Shown: positions 26,801 through 34,905 of the stretch, piece by piece | How the letters are laid out: the number at the start of each line of letters is the position of its first letter | How positions within the stretch are numbered: position 1 is the first letter of the stretch | Assembly (NCBI RefSeq): GCF_009557455.1 | Contig: NZ_CP045651.1 | Location: 372,001-436,000, forward strand | Direction of reading: 5' to 3' | Length of the DNA stretch: 64,000 nucleotides | Source of the DNA: Alistipes sp. dk3624 | Lineage (GTDB): Bacteria > Bacteroidota > Bacteroidia > Bacteroidales > Rikenellaceae | Program-made: the position numbers and the translations under genes | Notes under the pieces: model-generated | Told to the model about the DNA's origin: nothing | Database searches by the model: none | What the model saw: only the letters and a program-made list of their open reading frames with translations

Positions 26801-28376
26801 GATTGGTCACCTGCGCGAACTGCTGCCGGAAATAGTTGAACAACCGCTGCGGTTTGGCCGACAGAATGGCCAGTGGCGTGTCGTTGCCCATCGAACCGAG
26901 CGGTTCGAAACCGTTTTCGCCCATCGGCTTGATAAGCTTCTCGACGTCCTCCCGGTTGTACCCGAACACGCGCAGCATCCGGTCGTACTGTTCGACCGAA
27001 TGTTTCACCTGCCGGCCCGAAGTAATCTGGTTCAGCACGACCCGGTTCCGTCCGAGCCACTCTTTGTACGGATGTTCGGCGGCGAGCTGTTCCTTGATTT
27101 CCGGATCGTAACGGATTTCGCCCTTCTCGGTGTCGATCATCAGGATTTTACCGGGACGCAAACGACCCTTTTCGCGGATCTCCGAAGCTTCGACGGCAAA
27201 CGTCCCGGTCTCCGAAGCGACCACCATCATGTCGTTCTTGGTAATAAAGTAACGGGCCGGGCGCAGGCCGTTACGGTCAAGCATACCGCCGGCATAACGG
27301 CCGTCCGAAAAAAGCAACGTCGCCGGGCCGTCCCAAGGCTCCATGAAAATACTGTGGTATTCGTAAAAAGCCTTCAGTTCGGCGGATATCGGATTTTTAT
27401 CGTTATAGCTTTCCGGAATCAACATCGCCAGCGCATGGGGTAACGTCATGCCGCTCTGAACGAAAAATTCCAGTACGTTGTCCAACGAAGCGCTGTCGCT
27501 CATTCCCCGCTGCACGACGGGCCCCAGCTCTTCGAGCGGACAGAGCAGGTCGGGATGCAGCACGCCCTCGCGGCTCTCCATCCAGCTCCGGTTACCGCGG
27601 ATCGTATTGATCTCGCCGTTGTGCCCCAACAGGCGAAACGGCTGCGCGAGACTCCAGGTCGGAAACGTATTGGTCGAAAAACGCGAATGCACCAAAGCCA
27701 GGCCGCTGGTAAAATACGGATTGACCAGATCGGGGAAATAATAGCGTAACTGTACCGACGACAACATCCCTTTGTAGACCAGCGTACGGGTAGACAGGCT
27801 GACCACATAGCACGCCTCCTTCTGTTCCAGGTCGCTTTCGAGCCACTCTTTCTCGATCTTTTTGCGGACGATATAGAGCTTGCGCTCCAGGGTCGACGCG
27901 CCCGGATCGCCCGTTACGAAGACCTGTTTAATCACAGGTTCCGTGTCGCGGGCCGCCCGGCCCAGCACGTCGTCGTTCACCGGAACGTCGCGCACGTGCA
28001 TCAGGTTAAGTCCCTCGGCCTGTACGTTTCGTTTGACGATCCCCAGAGCCGCCGTCTGACCGGCTTTGTCGCGCGGTAAGAAAACGAGTCCGGTTCCGTA
28101 ATGCCCCTTTTCGGGAACCGGAATGCCCTGCAAGAGAATAAATTCATGGGGAATCTGCACCAGGATGCCGGCTCCGTCGCCGGTTTTGTTATCGGCCCCT
28201 TCGGCTCCGCGGTGCATCATGTGTTCGAGTACCTGGAGACCGTTTTCGACAATGTCGTGGGTCTTATTCCCCTTGATATTGACAACCAGTCCGACGCCGC
28301 ACGCGTCGCGTTCGTTATCGGGATCGTATAACCCCTGTCGGCGGGGCGCAACGTTTATTTTTCGATTCTGTTTCAT
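23850..28376 (-). CDS. gltB: Glutamate synthase large subunit
   Basis: Converts glutamine plus 2-oxoglutarate to two glutamates; 1508 residues, the usual length. A short propeptide precedes the N-terminal nucleophile C26 (DACGVG), which releases ammonia from glutamine. The central and FMN-binding synthase domains include GEGGED and SGGEGGTGASP. The 3Fe-4S site is CVMMRKCHMNTCPVG. The C-terminal GXGXG beta-helix carries GGRAVVLG and GMSGG. Sits between glnN and gltD in the nitrogen operon, so GS and GOGAT are produced together. Confidence 0.97.
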   Translation of the reverse strand: MKQNRKINVAPRRQGLYDPDNERDACGVGLVVNIKGNKTHDIVENGLQVLEHMMHRGAEGADNKTGDGAGILVQIPHEFILLQGIPVPEKGHYGTGLVFLPRDKAGQTAALGIVKRNVQAEGLNLMHVRDVPVNDDVLGRAARDTEPVIKQVFVTGDPGASTLERKLYIVRKKIEKEWLESDLEQKEACYVVSLSTRTLVYKGMLSSVQLRYYFPDLVNPYFTSGLALVHSRFSTNTFPTWSLAQPFRLLGHNGEINTIRGNRSWMESREGVLHPDLLCPLEELGPVVQRGMSDSASLDNVLEFFVQSGMTLPHALAMLIPESYNDKNPISAELKAFYEYHSIFMEPWDGPATLLFSDGRYAGGMLDRNGLRPARYFITKNDMMVVASETGTFAVEASEIREKGRLRPGKILMIDTEKGEIRYDPEIKEQLAAEHPYKEWLGRNRVVLNQITSGRQVKHSVEQYDRMLRVFGYNREDVEKLIKPMGENGFEPLGSMGNDTPLAILSAKPQRLFNYFRQQFAQVTNPPIDPIREELVMSIASYIGAVGGNILHPSAEHCKVVKLPSPILTNAELDILNNLRYKGFRTLTLPMLFGPADGGQGLADAVDRLCGMAEKAVDDGYNYVILSDRGVDVEHAPIPSLLALSAVHHYLNDRRKRAQIALIVETAEAREVMHMALLIGFGASAVNPYMAFAVLDRLVAQGDIQLDYETAEKHYVKALNKGLLKIISKMGISTIRSYRGAEIFEAVGLSDGLLKRYFRGMTSKIGGADLEDLAVDTLTAHAHGFGELYDEDAPLENFGNYAYRKDGERHAWNPETISTLQLATRLGSYKKFKEYTRLVNEKPSPMFLRDLMELKRNPIDLSLVEPATEIMKRFVTGAMSFGSLSREAHEAIAIAMNKIGGKSNTGEGGEDARRYRPNTDGTIARSAIKQVASGRFGVHAEYLVNADEIQIKVAQGAKPGEGGQLPGYKVDEMIARTRHSIPGISLISPPPHHDIYSIEDLAQLIFDLKNVNPRARISVKLVSESGIGTIAAGVAKAKADMILVSGGEGGTGASPVSSVKHAGLPTEIGLADVQQTLVLNGLRGKVTLQTDGQLKTGRDVVIAALLGAEEFGFATSALIVLGCVMMRKCHMNTCPVGVATQDERLREHFRGRYEYLVNFFNFLAEDVRETLAELGYARLDDIIGRTDLIEPKKFEPGTKISKVDLSRILYRPAEAGTNDVRRTTVQDHKIEKVKDRSIIGMASPAIDSKMPVHLSFPIYNTDRSVGAMLSGQITSKYGSEALPENTVSVTFRGSAGQSFGAFLCRGVTFRLEGDANDYLGKGLSGGKIVLVPPKNSTFLPHENIIAGNTLLYGATAGEVYINGQVGERFCVRNSGATAVVEGVGDHCCEYMTGGRAVVLGTTGRNFAAGMSGGIAYVWNRLGNFDFFCNMEMVELSLIEETADSKELHALISSHYYHTGSPLAKTMIDDWSEYVGQFIKVMPIEYKKVLHAQRMAALDRKIAEMEKDY

Positions 28377-28440
28377 GCCTTTTGTCTGTAATTGCGCCGC
28401 AGCGTTTTTTCACAACCACCGCAGCGCGGATTAAAAACCA

Positions 28441-30633
28441 CTAGCGTACGAATAGCAACTCCCTGTATTTCGGCAGCGGCCACATTTCGTTGTCGACCAC
28501 CTCTTCGAGTTTGTCGGCGTGGTAACGGATCTCATCGAATGCCACAGCCACCGTATCGTGATAGGCAATCGCCTTTTTCCGTTCGCTGGCGATTTTGTTG
28601 GCCACTTTGCGAGCTTCGATCATCTTTTCGGTCAACGTCTGGATCTTCTCCATGTGAACGGAGATCTTCTCGATCAGCGCCATGTCCTGGCCAGCCACGC
28701 TTCCGAATTTATCGGCGCCGAACAACTCTTTCATTTTAAAAGCCTTGTCCAGCAGCATTCCCTGGTAGCGCGAAGCGACCGGAAGAATGTGATTCATCAC
28801 CAGATCTCCCAACACGCGGGCTTCGATCTGGATCTTTTTCGTATAGGTCTCCCACTTCACCTCGGCACGCGCATGCAACTCTTTCGACGAAAGCACCCCC
28901 ATCCGAACGAACATCTCGGCATGGGTCGGCGCAACGAACTGGTCGATGATCTCCGGAACGGAAACCGCGCAGTCCAGACCGCGCCTCAGAGCTTCCTCTT
29001 TCCACTCGTCGGTATAACCGTTGCCGTCGAAATGAACCGCGGCGGACTCCCTGACGTAAGCCTTCAGCACGGACAGAATCGCCTGCTCTTTGGGTTCGCC
29101 TTTGCCGACACGGGTGTCGACGGCCTCCTTGAATTCGGCCAACTGATCGGCTACGGCGGTATTCAATACGGTCATCGCGCCGCCGCAGTTATCCGAAGAG
29201 CCTACGGCGCGGAACTCGAAACGGTTGCCCGTAAAGGCGAACGGAGACGTCCGGTTGCGGTCGGTATTGTCGATCAGCAATTCCGGAATATGATCGATTC
29301 CTCCCATCCGGAAACCGCACTTGTCGTCGAATTCGATCGTATCGTCGCACGAACTGGAGGCCAGTTTGTCAAGCACCGCCGAAATCTGGCGGCCGAGGAA
29401 CACCGAAATGATCGCCGGGGGCGCTTCGTTCGCACCCAGCCGGTGGGCATTCGTCGCGCTCGCGATACTGGCCTTCAGTAATCCGTTCCGCTTGTAAACG
29501 GCCATCATCACATTGACCAGAAACGTGATGAACTGCAGGTTATCCTGCGGCGTTTTGCCCGGGGAGAGCAGGTTGACGCCGGTATCGGTTCCGAGCGACC
29601 AGTTGTTGTGTTTGCCCGAACCGTTGATTCCTTTAAACGGCTTTTCGTGCAGGATCACCCGGAAACAGTGGCGGCGCGCCACCTTTTTCATAATCGACAT
29701 CAGCAGCAGGTTATGGTCGTTGGCCAGGTTGGTCTCTTCGAAAATCGGGGCAAGCTCGAACTGGTTCGGAGCCACCTCGTTGTGACGCGTTTTGGCCGGA
29801 ATGCCGAGTTTCCAGCACTCGTATTCGAGATCTTTCATAAACGCCATCACCCGGGTCGGAATGGCTCCGAAATAATGGTCTTCCAACTGCTGGTTTTTGG
29901 CGCTCTCGTGCCCCATCAGCGTACGACCGGTCAGCACCATGTCCGGACGAGCCGCATAAAGGCCCTCGTCGACGAGAAAGTACTCCTGCTCCCATCCCAG
30001 GTAGGAGTACACTTTCGACACCGTCGGATCGAAGTAGCGGCACACCTCCGTAGCGGCTCTATCGACGGCCTGCAGCGACCGAAGCAAGGGTACCTTGTAG
30101 TCGAGCGCTTCCCCGGTATAGGCGATAAAAATCGTCGGGATACAGAGCGTCGTATCGACGATGAAAGCCGGCGAAGTCGCATCCCAAGCCGAATAACCGC
30201 GCGCTTCGAACGTATTGCGGATACCGCCGCTCGGAAAGCTCGATGCATCGGGCTCCTGCTGAATCAGCAGCTTCCCGGAAAACTCCTCGATCACCCCGCC
30301 CTTGCCGTCGTACTCGACAAAAGCGTCGTGTTTTTCGGCCGTACCGCCCGTAAGCGGCTGAAACCAGTGCGTATAGTGCGTGGCGCCCATGTCCATCGCC
30401 CACTGTTTCATACCCGATGCGACGCTGTCTGCAATTTCGCGGCTCAGCGCTTTACCGTGCTTCATCGTCTCGAACAGCGCCTCGTATGTTTTTTTCGGCA
30501 GGTACTTGCGCATTTTGTCTTCATTGAAAACATACATTCCGAAATATTCGGAAGCCCGTTCCGCCGGCGCGGGCATACAAACGGCCTTGCGTTTGATCGC
30601 CTCTTCCACTACTTTAAATCTAAGTTCTGACAT
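28441..30633 (-). CDS. glnN: Glutamine synthetase type III
   Basis: ATP-dependent condensation of glutamate and ammonia to glutamine. 730 residues, the size of the GSIII family found in Bacteroidetes and some Clostridia (types I and II are much shorter). Family signatures include FQPLTGGTAEKHDAF, the metal-site region NQFELAPIFEETN and the catalytic segment KPFKGINGSGKHNNWS. A C-terminal helical extension is typical of GSIII. It is 50 bp after asnA and 64 bp before gltB. Confidence 0.97.
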   Translation of the reverse strand: MSELRFKVVEEAIKRKAVCMPAPAERASEYFGMYVFNEDKMRKYLPKKTYEALFETMKHGKALSREIADSVASGMKQWAMDMGATHYTHWFQPLTGGTAEKHDAFVEYDGKGGVIEEFSGKLLIQQEPDASSFPSGGIRNTFEARGYSAWDATSPAFIVDTTLCIPTIFIAYTGEALDYKVPLLRSLQAVDRAATEVCRYFDPTVSKVYSYLGWEQEYFLVDEGLYAARPDMVLTGRTLMGHESAKNQQLEDHYFGAIPTRVMAFMKDLEYECWKLGIPAKTRHNEVAPNQFELAPIFEETNLANDHNLLLMSIMKKVARRHCFRVILHEKPFKGINGSGKHNNWSLGTDTGVNLLSPGKTPQDNLQFITFLVNVMMAVYKRNGLLKASIASATNAHRLGANEAPPAIISVFLGRQISAVLDKLASSSCDDTIEFDDKCGFRMGGIDHIPELLIDNTDRNRTSPFAFTGNRFEFRAVGSSDNCGGAMTVLNTAVADQLAEFKEAVDTRVGKGEPKEQAILSVLKAYVRESAAVHFDGNGYTDEWKEEALRRGLDCAVSVPEIIDQFVAPTHAEMFVRMGVLSSKELHARAEVKWETYTKKIQIEARVLGDLVMNHILPVASRYQGMLLDKAFKMKELFGADKFGSVAGQDMALIEKISVHMEKIQTLTEKMIEARKVANKIASERKKAIAYHDTVAVAFDEIRYHADKLEEVVDNEMWPLPKYRELLFVR

Positions 30634-30683
30634 GGCTTTATAAATTTAAGTATTAGAAACTTTTCCGTCTCTCAAATCATTTT

Positions 30684-31718
30684 TTACTTCAGATAGATAT
30701 TGTGCTTGCGGCACGTCTCTACCATCTCTTCGGGCCAGATACTGGCCTGCACTTCGCCGATATGCGCGCAGCGCAGCAGGAACATGCATAACCGCGACTG
30801 GCCGATCCCTCCGCCAATCGACAACGGAATACGGTCTTCGAGCAGCGCTTTGTGAAATTCCAAATCGGCGCGCTCGGGACACCCCTCGAGTTCCAACTGA
30901 CGCAATAAAGCCGTTTTGTCGACCCGGATACCCATGCTTGAAACTTCGAAAGCGGATTCGAGCACCGGGTTCCACAGGATAATGTCGCCGTTCAACCCTT
31001 TATACCCTCCGTCGGACGGGGTTGTCCAGTCGTCGTAATCCGGAGCCCGGCCGTCGTGTTTTTTGCCGTCGGACAGTTTGCCGCCGATGCCGATCACGAA
31101 GATCGCCCCGTATTTGCGGGCCGCTTCCGTCTCGCGTTCCCGAGGAGACAGCGACGGATACATTTTCAACAGGTCTTCGCTTTGGATGAACCGGATGGTC
31201 TCCGGAAGGATCGGCGTGATGTGCGGATAGATCTCATACACTTCGCGTTCCATGCGGCGAACTACACCGTAAATTTTAGTAACGATCTCTTTCAGGAAAT
31301 CGAGGTTGCGCTGTTCGGCCGTCACGGTGCGTTCCCAATCCCACTGATCCACGTAGATCGAATGCAAGTTATCCAGCTCTTCGTCGGCGCGGATGGCGTT
31401 CATGTCGGTATAAAGACCGTAACCGGGAGCGATGCCGTAAGCTCCGAGTTTCATTCGTTTCCACTTGGCCAGCGAATGCACCACCTCGGCGCGGCGTTCA
31501 CCCATATCTTTGATCGGGAACGAAACCGGCCGTTCGACGCCGTTCAGGTCGTCGTTGATTCCCGTCCCGGACAGCACGAAAAGCGGCGCGGTGACCCGGC
31601 GCAAATCCAGTTCGGCCGCCAGCGATTTCTGAAAGCGGGTTTTAATCGTCTTGATGGCCTGTTCCATCATCTCCGGAACGAGTTTGGCCTTGTACTGTTT
31701 TACCATGTAAAGTGACAT
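30684..31718 (-). CDS. asnA: Aspartate-ammonia ligase (asparagine synthetase A)
   Basis: Makes asparagine from aspartate, ATP and free ammonia. 344 residues from the ATG at 31718 (MSLYMVKQ); a longer reading upstream is unlikely because the family begins here. Motifs match AsnA: VTAPLFVLSGTGINDDLNG, AEVVHSLAKWKRMKLG, SIYVDQWDWER, DYDDWTTPS and SIGGGIGQSRLCM. The ammonia-using enzyme, rather than glutamine-using AsnB, fits an operon headed by an ammonium channel. Confidence 0.96.
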   Translation of the reverse strand: MSLYMVKQYKAKLVPEMMEQAIKTIKTRFQKSLAAELDLRRVTAPLFVLSGTGINDDLNGVERPVSFPIKDMGERRAEVVHSLAKWKRMKLGAYGIAPGYGLYTDMNAIRADEELDNLHSIYVDQWDWERTVTAEQRNLDFLKEIVTKIYGVVRRMEREVYEIYPHITPILPETIRFIQSEDLLKMYPSLSPRERETEAARKYGAIFVIGIGGKLSDGKKHDGRAPDYDDWTTPSDGGYKGLNGDIILWNPVLESAFEVSSMGIRVDKTALLRQLELEGCPERADLEFHKALLEDRIPLSIGGGIGQSRLCMFLLRCAHIGEVQASIWPEEMVETCRKHNIYLK

Positions 31719-31754
31719 ATGCTTGAATTTTAACGTTTTTTCTTTTTTCGATAT

Positions 31755-31778
31755 CCCGGCGGCCGGTTCGCCGCCGGG
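31755..31778. other. Strong hairpin between amtB and asnA
   Basis: A perfect 9 bp stem CCCGGCGGC/GCCGCCGGG with a 6-base loop in the 114 bp gap. On the transcribed minus strand it is followed by an A run, not a T run, so it is not an intrinsic terminator. It could protect the distal mRNA or set expression levels. Confidence 0.6.
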
Positions 31779-31832
31779 GCATCTTGCAACCAACTTAAAC
31801 TTAAACCTCTATTACGCTACATCCAACGATGT

Positions 31833-33113
31833 CTAACTGTTGTAAGCGCTCTCGCCGTGTTCGTAGATATCGAGTCCCTCCTCTTCCACGCGGGCGTCAA
31901 CACGCAGACCGACCAATTTGTCGACGATCTTGAACAGAATATAGGTCATTGCGGCGCTGAAAACGACGGATACCGCCGTAGCCACTACCTGCACCCACAA
32001 CTGATGCCAGTCGCCGTAAAGCGCTCCTTCCACACCGCCTTCGCCGCTGATATACCGCGTAGCGAAAACTCCGGTAAGAATAGAACCCACGATACCGCCC
32101 ATGCCGTGTACGCCGAATGCGTCGAGGGCGTCGTCGTATTTGAATTTCGGTTTGACGACGGCCACCATGAAAAAGCAAACGACCGAGGAAAGAAGCCCGA
32201 TGCAAACGGCTCCAAGAACGCTTACGGTGCCTGCGGCAGGCGTAATGGCAACCAGTCCGGCCACCGCTCCGGTACACACGCCGACCGTCGTCGGCTTTTT
32301 GTTGTGCACCCAGTCGATCAGCATCCACGTCATCGCCGCCACGCAAGTGGCCAAGTGCGTCACCAGAAAAGCGTTGGCCGCGATACCGTCGGCCTGCAGA
32401 CCGCTTCCGGCATTGAAACCGAACCAGCCGAGCCACAGAAAAGCCGTTCCCATGAATACGAAAGTAACGTTGTGCGGGCTCATCGGCTGTCCGACCCGGT
32501 AGCCTCTTCTCTTACCGAGCAGCACGGCCATTACCAGTGCGGAAATACCGGCATTGATATGCACGACCGTTCCGCCCGCAAAGTCGATGGCCCCCATTTC
32601 CTGCAGCCATCCGCCGCCCCATACCCAGTGCGCCATCGGGTTGTACACCAAGATGCTCCACAGGATCGTGAAGAGCATAAAGCCCGAAAATTTGATCCGT
32701 TCGGCAAAAGCGCCCAGTATCAAAGCCGGCGTGATCACGGCAAACATACACTGGAAAACCACGAAAATGATTTCGGGAATGTTGCCCGTAGTCAGCGCCG
32801 ACGGCGTTACGCCGTTCAGCATCACTTTATCGAAACCGCCGATCACGCTGCCTGCGGCAGTCCCGCAAAGAGAGGTTCCGAATACGAAACTGTAACCGAA
32901 TGCCACCCACAGAATACTAATTACGCCGACGATAAGCAAGCACTGCATAATGATGCTCAGTACGTTTTTCTGGCGCACCAGCCCGCCGTAAAACAGGGCG
33001 ATACCGGGAATGGTCATTAACAGGACGAGAATGGTAGCGACGATCATCCACGCCGTGTTGCCGCTGTCCACCGCAGGGACGGCGACTTGTGTAATATCTT
33101 CTATATAATCCAT
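31833..33113 (-). CDS. amtB: Ammonium transporter
   Basis: Inner membrane ammonium channel, 426 residues with about 11 membrane segments. Visible family motifs are the pore region GFDKVM to FAERIKFSGFM, MAHWVWGGGWL, DFAGGTVVHINAGI (pore His) and AFGVHGMGGIVGSI (second pore His). The Cys-containing segment after helix 3 and the cytoplasmic C-tail (RVDARVEEEGLDIYEHGE) that contacts P-II are intact. It lies 59 bp after the P-II gene, the usual AmtB/GlnK pairing in reversed order. Confidence 0.96.
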   Translation of the reverse strand: MDYIEDITQVAVPAVDSGNTAWMIVATILVLLMTIPGIALFYGGLVRQKNVLSIIMQCLLIVGVISILWVAFGYSFVFGTSLCGTAAGSVIGGFDKVMLNGVTPSALTTGNIPEIIFVVFQCMFAVITPALILGAFAERIKFSGFMLFTILWSILVYNPMAHWVWGGGWLQEMGAIDFAGGTVVHINAGISALVMAVLLGKRRGYRVGQPMSPHNVTFVFMGTAFLWLGWFGFNAGSGLQADGIAANAFLVTHLATCVAAMTWMLIDWVHNKKPTTVGVCTGAVAGLVAITPAAGTVSVLGAVCIGLLSSVVCFFMVAVVKPKFKYDDALDAFGVHGMGGIVGSILTGVFATRYISGEGGVEGALYGDWHQLWVQVVATAVSVVFSAAMTYILFKIVDKLVGLRVDARVEEEGLDIYEHGESAYNS

Positions 33114-33172
33114 GACTCAAAATTCTTTGTCGTTATACTTCGTGTTCGTTCAATAACAAGCCCTCGAAAAAA

Positions 33173-33529
33173 CTATTTCTCCAGCTCCGCATTGTAAAGG
33201 GCGATATCGCCCCTTTCACCGGTACGGATGCGGATGGCGTCGTCGATGGGAATGACGAATATGCGCCCGTCGCCGATCTCGCCGGTAAAAGCCGATTTAA
33301 GAAGGGCCTGCACCGTCTTTTCCACATTCTTATCGCGCAGAACAATCGATATCAGTATCCGCTCGATGGAACTGGTATCATACACCACTCCGCGGTAGAT
33401 ACGGGCCTGGCGGGACTTTCCGATCCCTCGAACGTCGTAATAAGAGAACCACTCGATGTCTGCTGCGAGCAAAGCTTCCTTCACTTCCTCGAACTTGGTC
33501 TTACGAATAATTGCCTCGATCTTTTTCAT
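33173..33529 (-). CDS. P-II family nitrogen regulator
   Basis: Trimeric 2-oxoglutarate/ATP sensor expected to plug AmtB when nitrogen is ample; 118 residues. Conserved parts are the N-terminal KKIEAIIRKTKFEEVKEAL, the B-loop TGEIGDGRIFV and the C-terminal IRIRTGERG. The T-loop reads RIYRGVVYDTSSIERI: the tyrosine at the uridylylation position is kept (Y50), but the rest differs from E. coli GlnB/GlnK and is about one residue shorter. That suits the Bacteroidetes branch. It lies 26 bp after the barrel gene. Confidence 0.93.
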   Translation of the reverse strand: MKKIEAIIRKTKFEEVKEALLAADIEWFSYYDVRGIGKSRQARIYRGVVYDTSSIERILISIVLRDKNVEKTVQALLKSAFTGEIGDGRIFVIPIDDAIRIRTGERGDIALYNAELEK

Positions 33530-33555
33530 TTTGCTTGGATTTTATGGTGAATGAA

Positions 33556-34281
33556 CTAAAAAGATATCCCGAATACGAGACTCGCATCATCGGTCGCCGG
33601 CGAAGCGACGGCCTGCACGAAGACCGGCAGCGAATAAGAATCCGTAATCCGGACCGTTTTGGAGGCTTTCAGCGAAATATTCGAAACCTGAAACCCTTTG
33701 TCGCCCCATCGCGGAGTCAGCCATGCCGGAGCGTCCCACGGCGCCACGCCGACTGCACAGGTCAGATCGACGCCTTTGATCCGGAAATCGTAACCGAGTT
33801 CGATATAGGTCGAAAACTTCCGCTCGCCGTCCACTTTGTCGAGATTCCCGGCGAACATCGTGCTCCAGGAGACGTGCAACGGAAACTTTTTGCCGAAATG
33901 ATAGCCCAGCGTCCCCTCAAACAGGTGCGTATTCAGATAATCGGAATAGAAAGGAGCGCCCTGTCCGGCCCACCAGTAATCGGTGACTCCGACCGAAAAA
34001 CCGCCGACCGAATAACCGGCCGAAAGATCCAGCTCCTTGAAACCTTCCCGCAAGCTGGTCGAGCCCCAGGCTCCGATGGAAAATCCTTTATAAGCCAATC
34101 CGAGCGAAGGCTGAACACTCGCCCCCGATCCTATCTGATAGACCCCCCTCCACACATATCCGCTCACGAGGTCCGCTCCCACGTTCACCACCACTCCGGA
34201 CTGGGCTTTTAAAGACGGCGCGCAAGTCGAAAACACTATCGCCGCCAACATCATACGTACAATGGATAAATTCTTTTTCAT
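33556..34281 (-). CDS. Outer membrane beta-barrel of the Gcw_chp/TorF-like type
   Basis: 241 residues, with a signal peptide at 1-26 (cleavage near LKA-Q). The mature part alternates short aromatic strands (VNVGADLVSGYVWRGVYQ, FSIGAWGSTS, LDLSAGYSVGG) and ends in a Phe (FGISF), as outer membrane barrels do. The sequence resembles the Gcw_chp family of unknown function. As the first gene before P-II and amtB, it may be an outer membrane pore for ammonium or amines; that role is inferred only from position. Confidence 0.75.
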   Translation of the reverse strand: MKKNLSIVRMMLAAIVFSTCAPSLKAQSGVVVNVGADLVSGYVWRGVYQIGSGASVQPSLGLAYKGFSIGAWGSTSLREGFKELDLSAGYSVGGFSVGVTDYWWAGQGAPFYSDYLNTHLFEGTLGYHFGKKFPLHVSWSTMFAGNLDKVDGERKFSTYIELGYDFRIKGVDLTCAVGVAPWDAPAWLTPRWGDKGFQVSNISLKASKTVRITDSYSLPVFVQAVASPATDDASLVFGISF

Positions 34282-34326
34282 AGCCTTTCATTTAAATGGA
34301 TCAACAACTCATTTCTTTTCCCGGAC

Positions 34327-34391
34327 TCCGATCCGTTTCGACGAATCGGACCGTTTTGTCAGATTTTCCGTTCAATCCCCATACGGGGATT
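34327..34391 (-). promoter_or_regulatory. Two hairpins in the nitrogen operon leader
   Basis: Hairpin 1 is 34374-34391 (AATCCCC/GGGGATT, 4-base loop). Hairpin 2 is 34327-34350 (10 bp with one mismatch around a 4-base loop). Both lie in the leader of about 170 nt predicted from the promoter at 34458-34490. A cis-regulatory RNA is possible; neither is followed by a U run. Confidence 0.4.
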
Positions 34392-34457
34392 TTCTGCCAA
34401 CGAAAAATAATAAGTAAAATCCTCAGGCTTCATAACCACAAATTCAATCGTTTGATG

Positions 34458-34490
34458 CAAATATAGTATTTTTAAATTCTATAATGCAAA
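34458..34490 (-). promoter_or_regulatory. Bacteroides-type promoter of the nitrogen assimilation operon
   Basis: On the minus strand TTTG (34490-34487), a 21-base spacer and TATATTTG (34465-34458) exactly match the Bacteroides primary sigma consensus TTTG-N19-21-TAnnTTTG. The predicted start is near 34450, giving a leader of about 170 nt. Confidence 0.68.
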
Positions 34491-34496
34491 TTTTAT

Positions 34497-34540
34497 GGGG
34501 TATATTTTAATATAAATACTTATTTTAAAACATATACCCC
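34497..34540. promoter_or_regulatory. Long palindrome upstream of the nitrogen promoter (candidate operator)
   Basis: GGGGTATAT at 34497-34505 is mirrored by ATATACCCC at 34532-34540. The arms extend inward through TTTTAA-type matches with a one-base offset. The element starts 7 bp upstream of the -33 box, a classical activator position. Confidence 0.5.
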
Positions 34541-34864
34541 CAAAATACACACACAAATCACAAATAATTTAAATTACGATTTAAAACAATAATTCTATTA
34601 AACGCATAATTATCTCGTCAAAATCCGGTAAAAACACGTAATATCCCTGCCTGAAACCCGGATTTAATAAAAAACAGTAACCTAAAATTACGACTCGGCA
34701 TAAATTCGATCTTTTTCGGACACCCCCTCACATTTCGGGGGATTATTTCCACAAAATCGTTTTTGAACCGCCAAGCGTCAAAATTCACAACCCTGTAACT
34801 TCAAAAAGGACATAATAAGAAAAAAAAGGACTTAAAAAGAGTACCCCTTCCTGCAAAACAATAC

Positions 34865-34905
34865 TACCGTCAATAAGCGGTATGTTTTTTGACAGAATAA
34901 CGGTA
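34865..34905. promoter_or_regulatory. TACCG/CGGTA half-sites before the RND operon
   Basis: TACCG (34865-34869), 8 bases, then CGGTA (34878-34882) forms a dyad. A third half-site, CGGTA, lies at 34901-34905, 13 bp before the ATG. This could be a repressor operator; no regulator gene is adjacent. Confidence 0.25.

Noticed and set aside
34723-34741. CCCCC/GGGGG hairpin as a terminator
   Set aside because: A short 5 bp stem with a 9-base loop is not followed by a T run on either strand, and no gene ends nearby.
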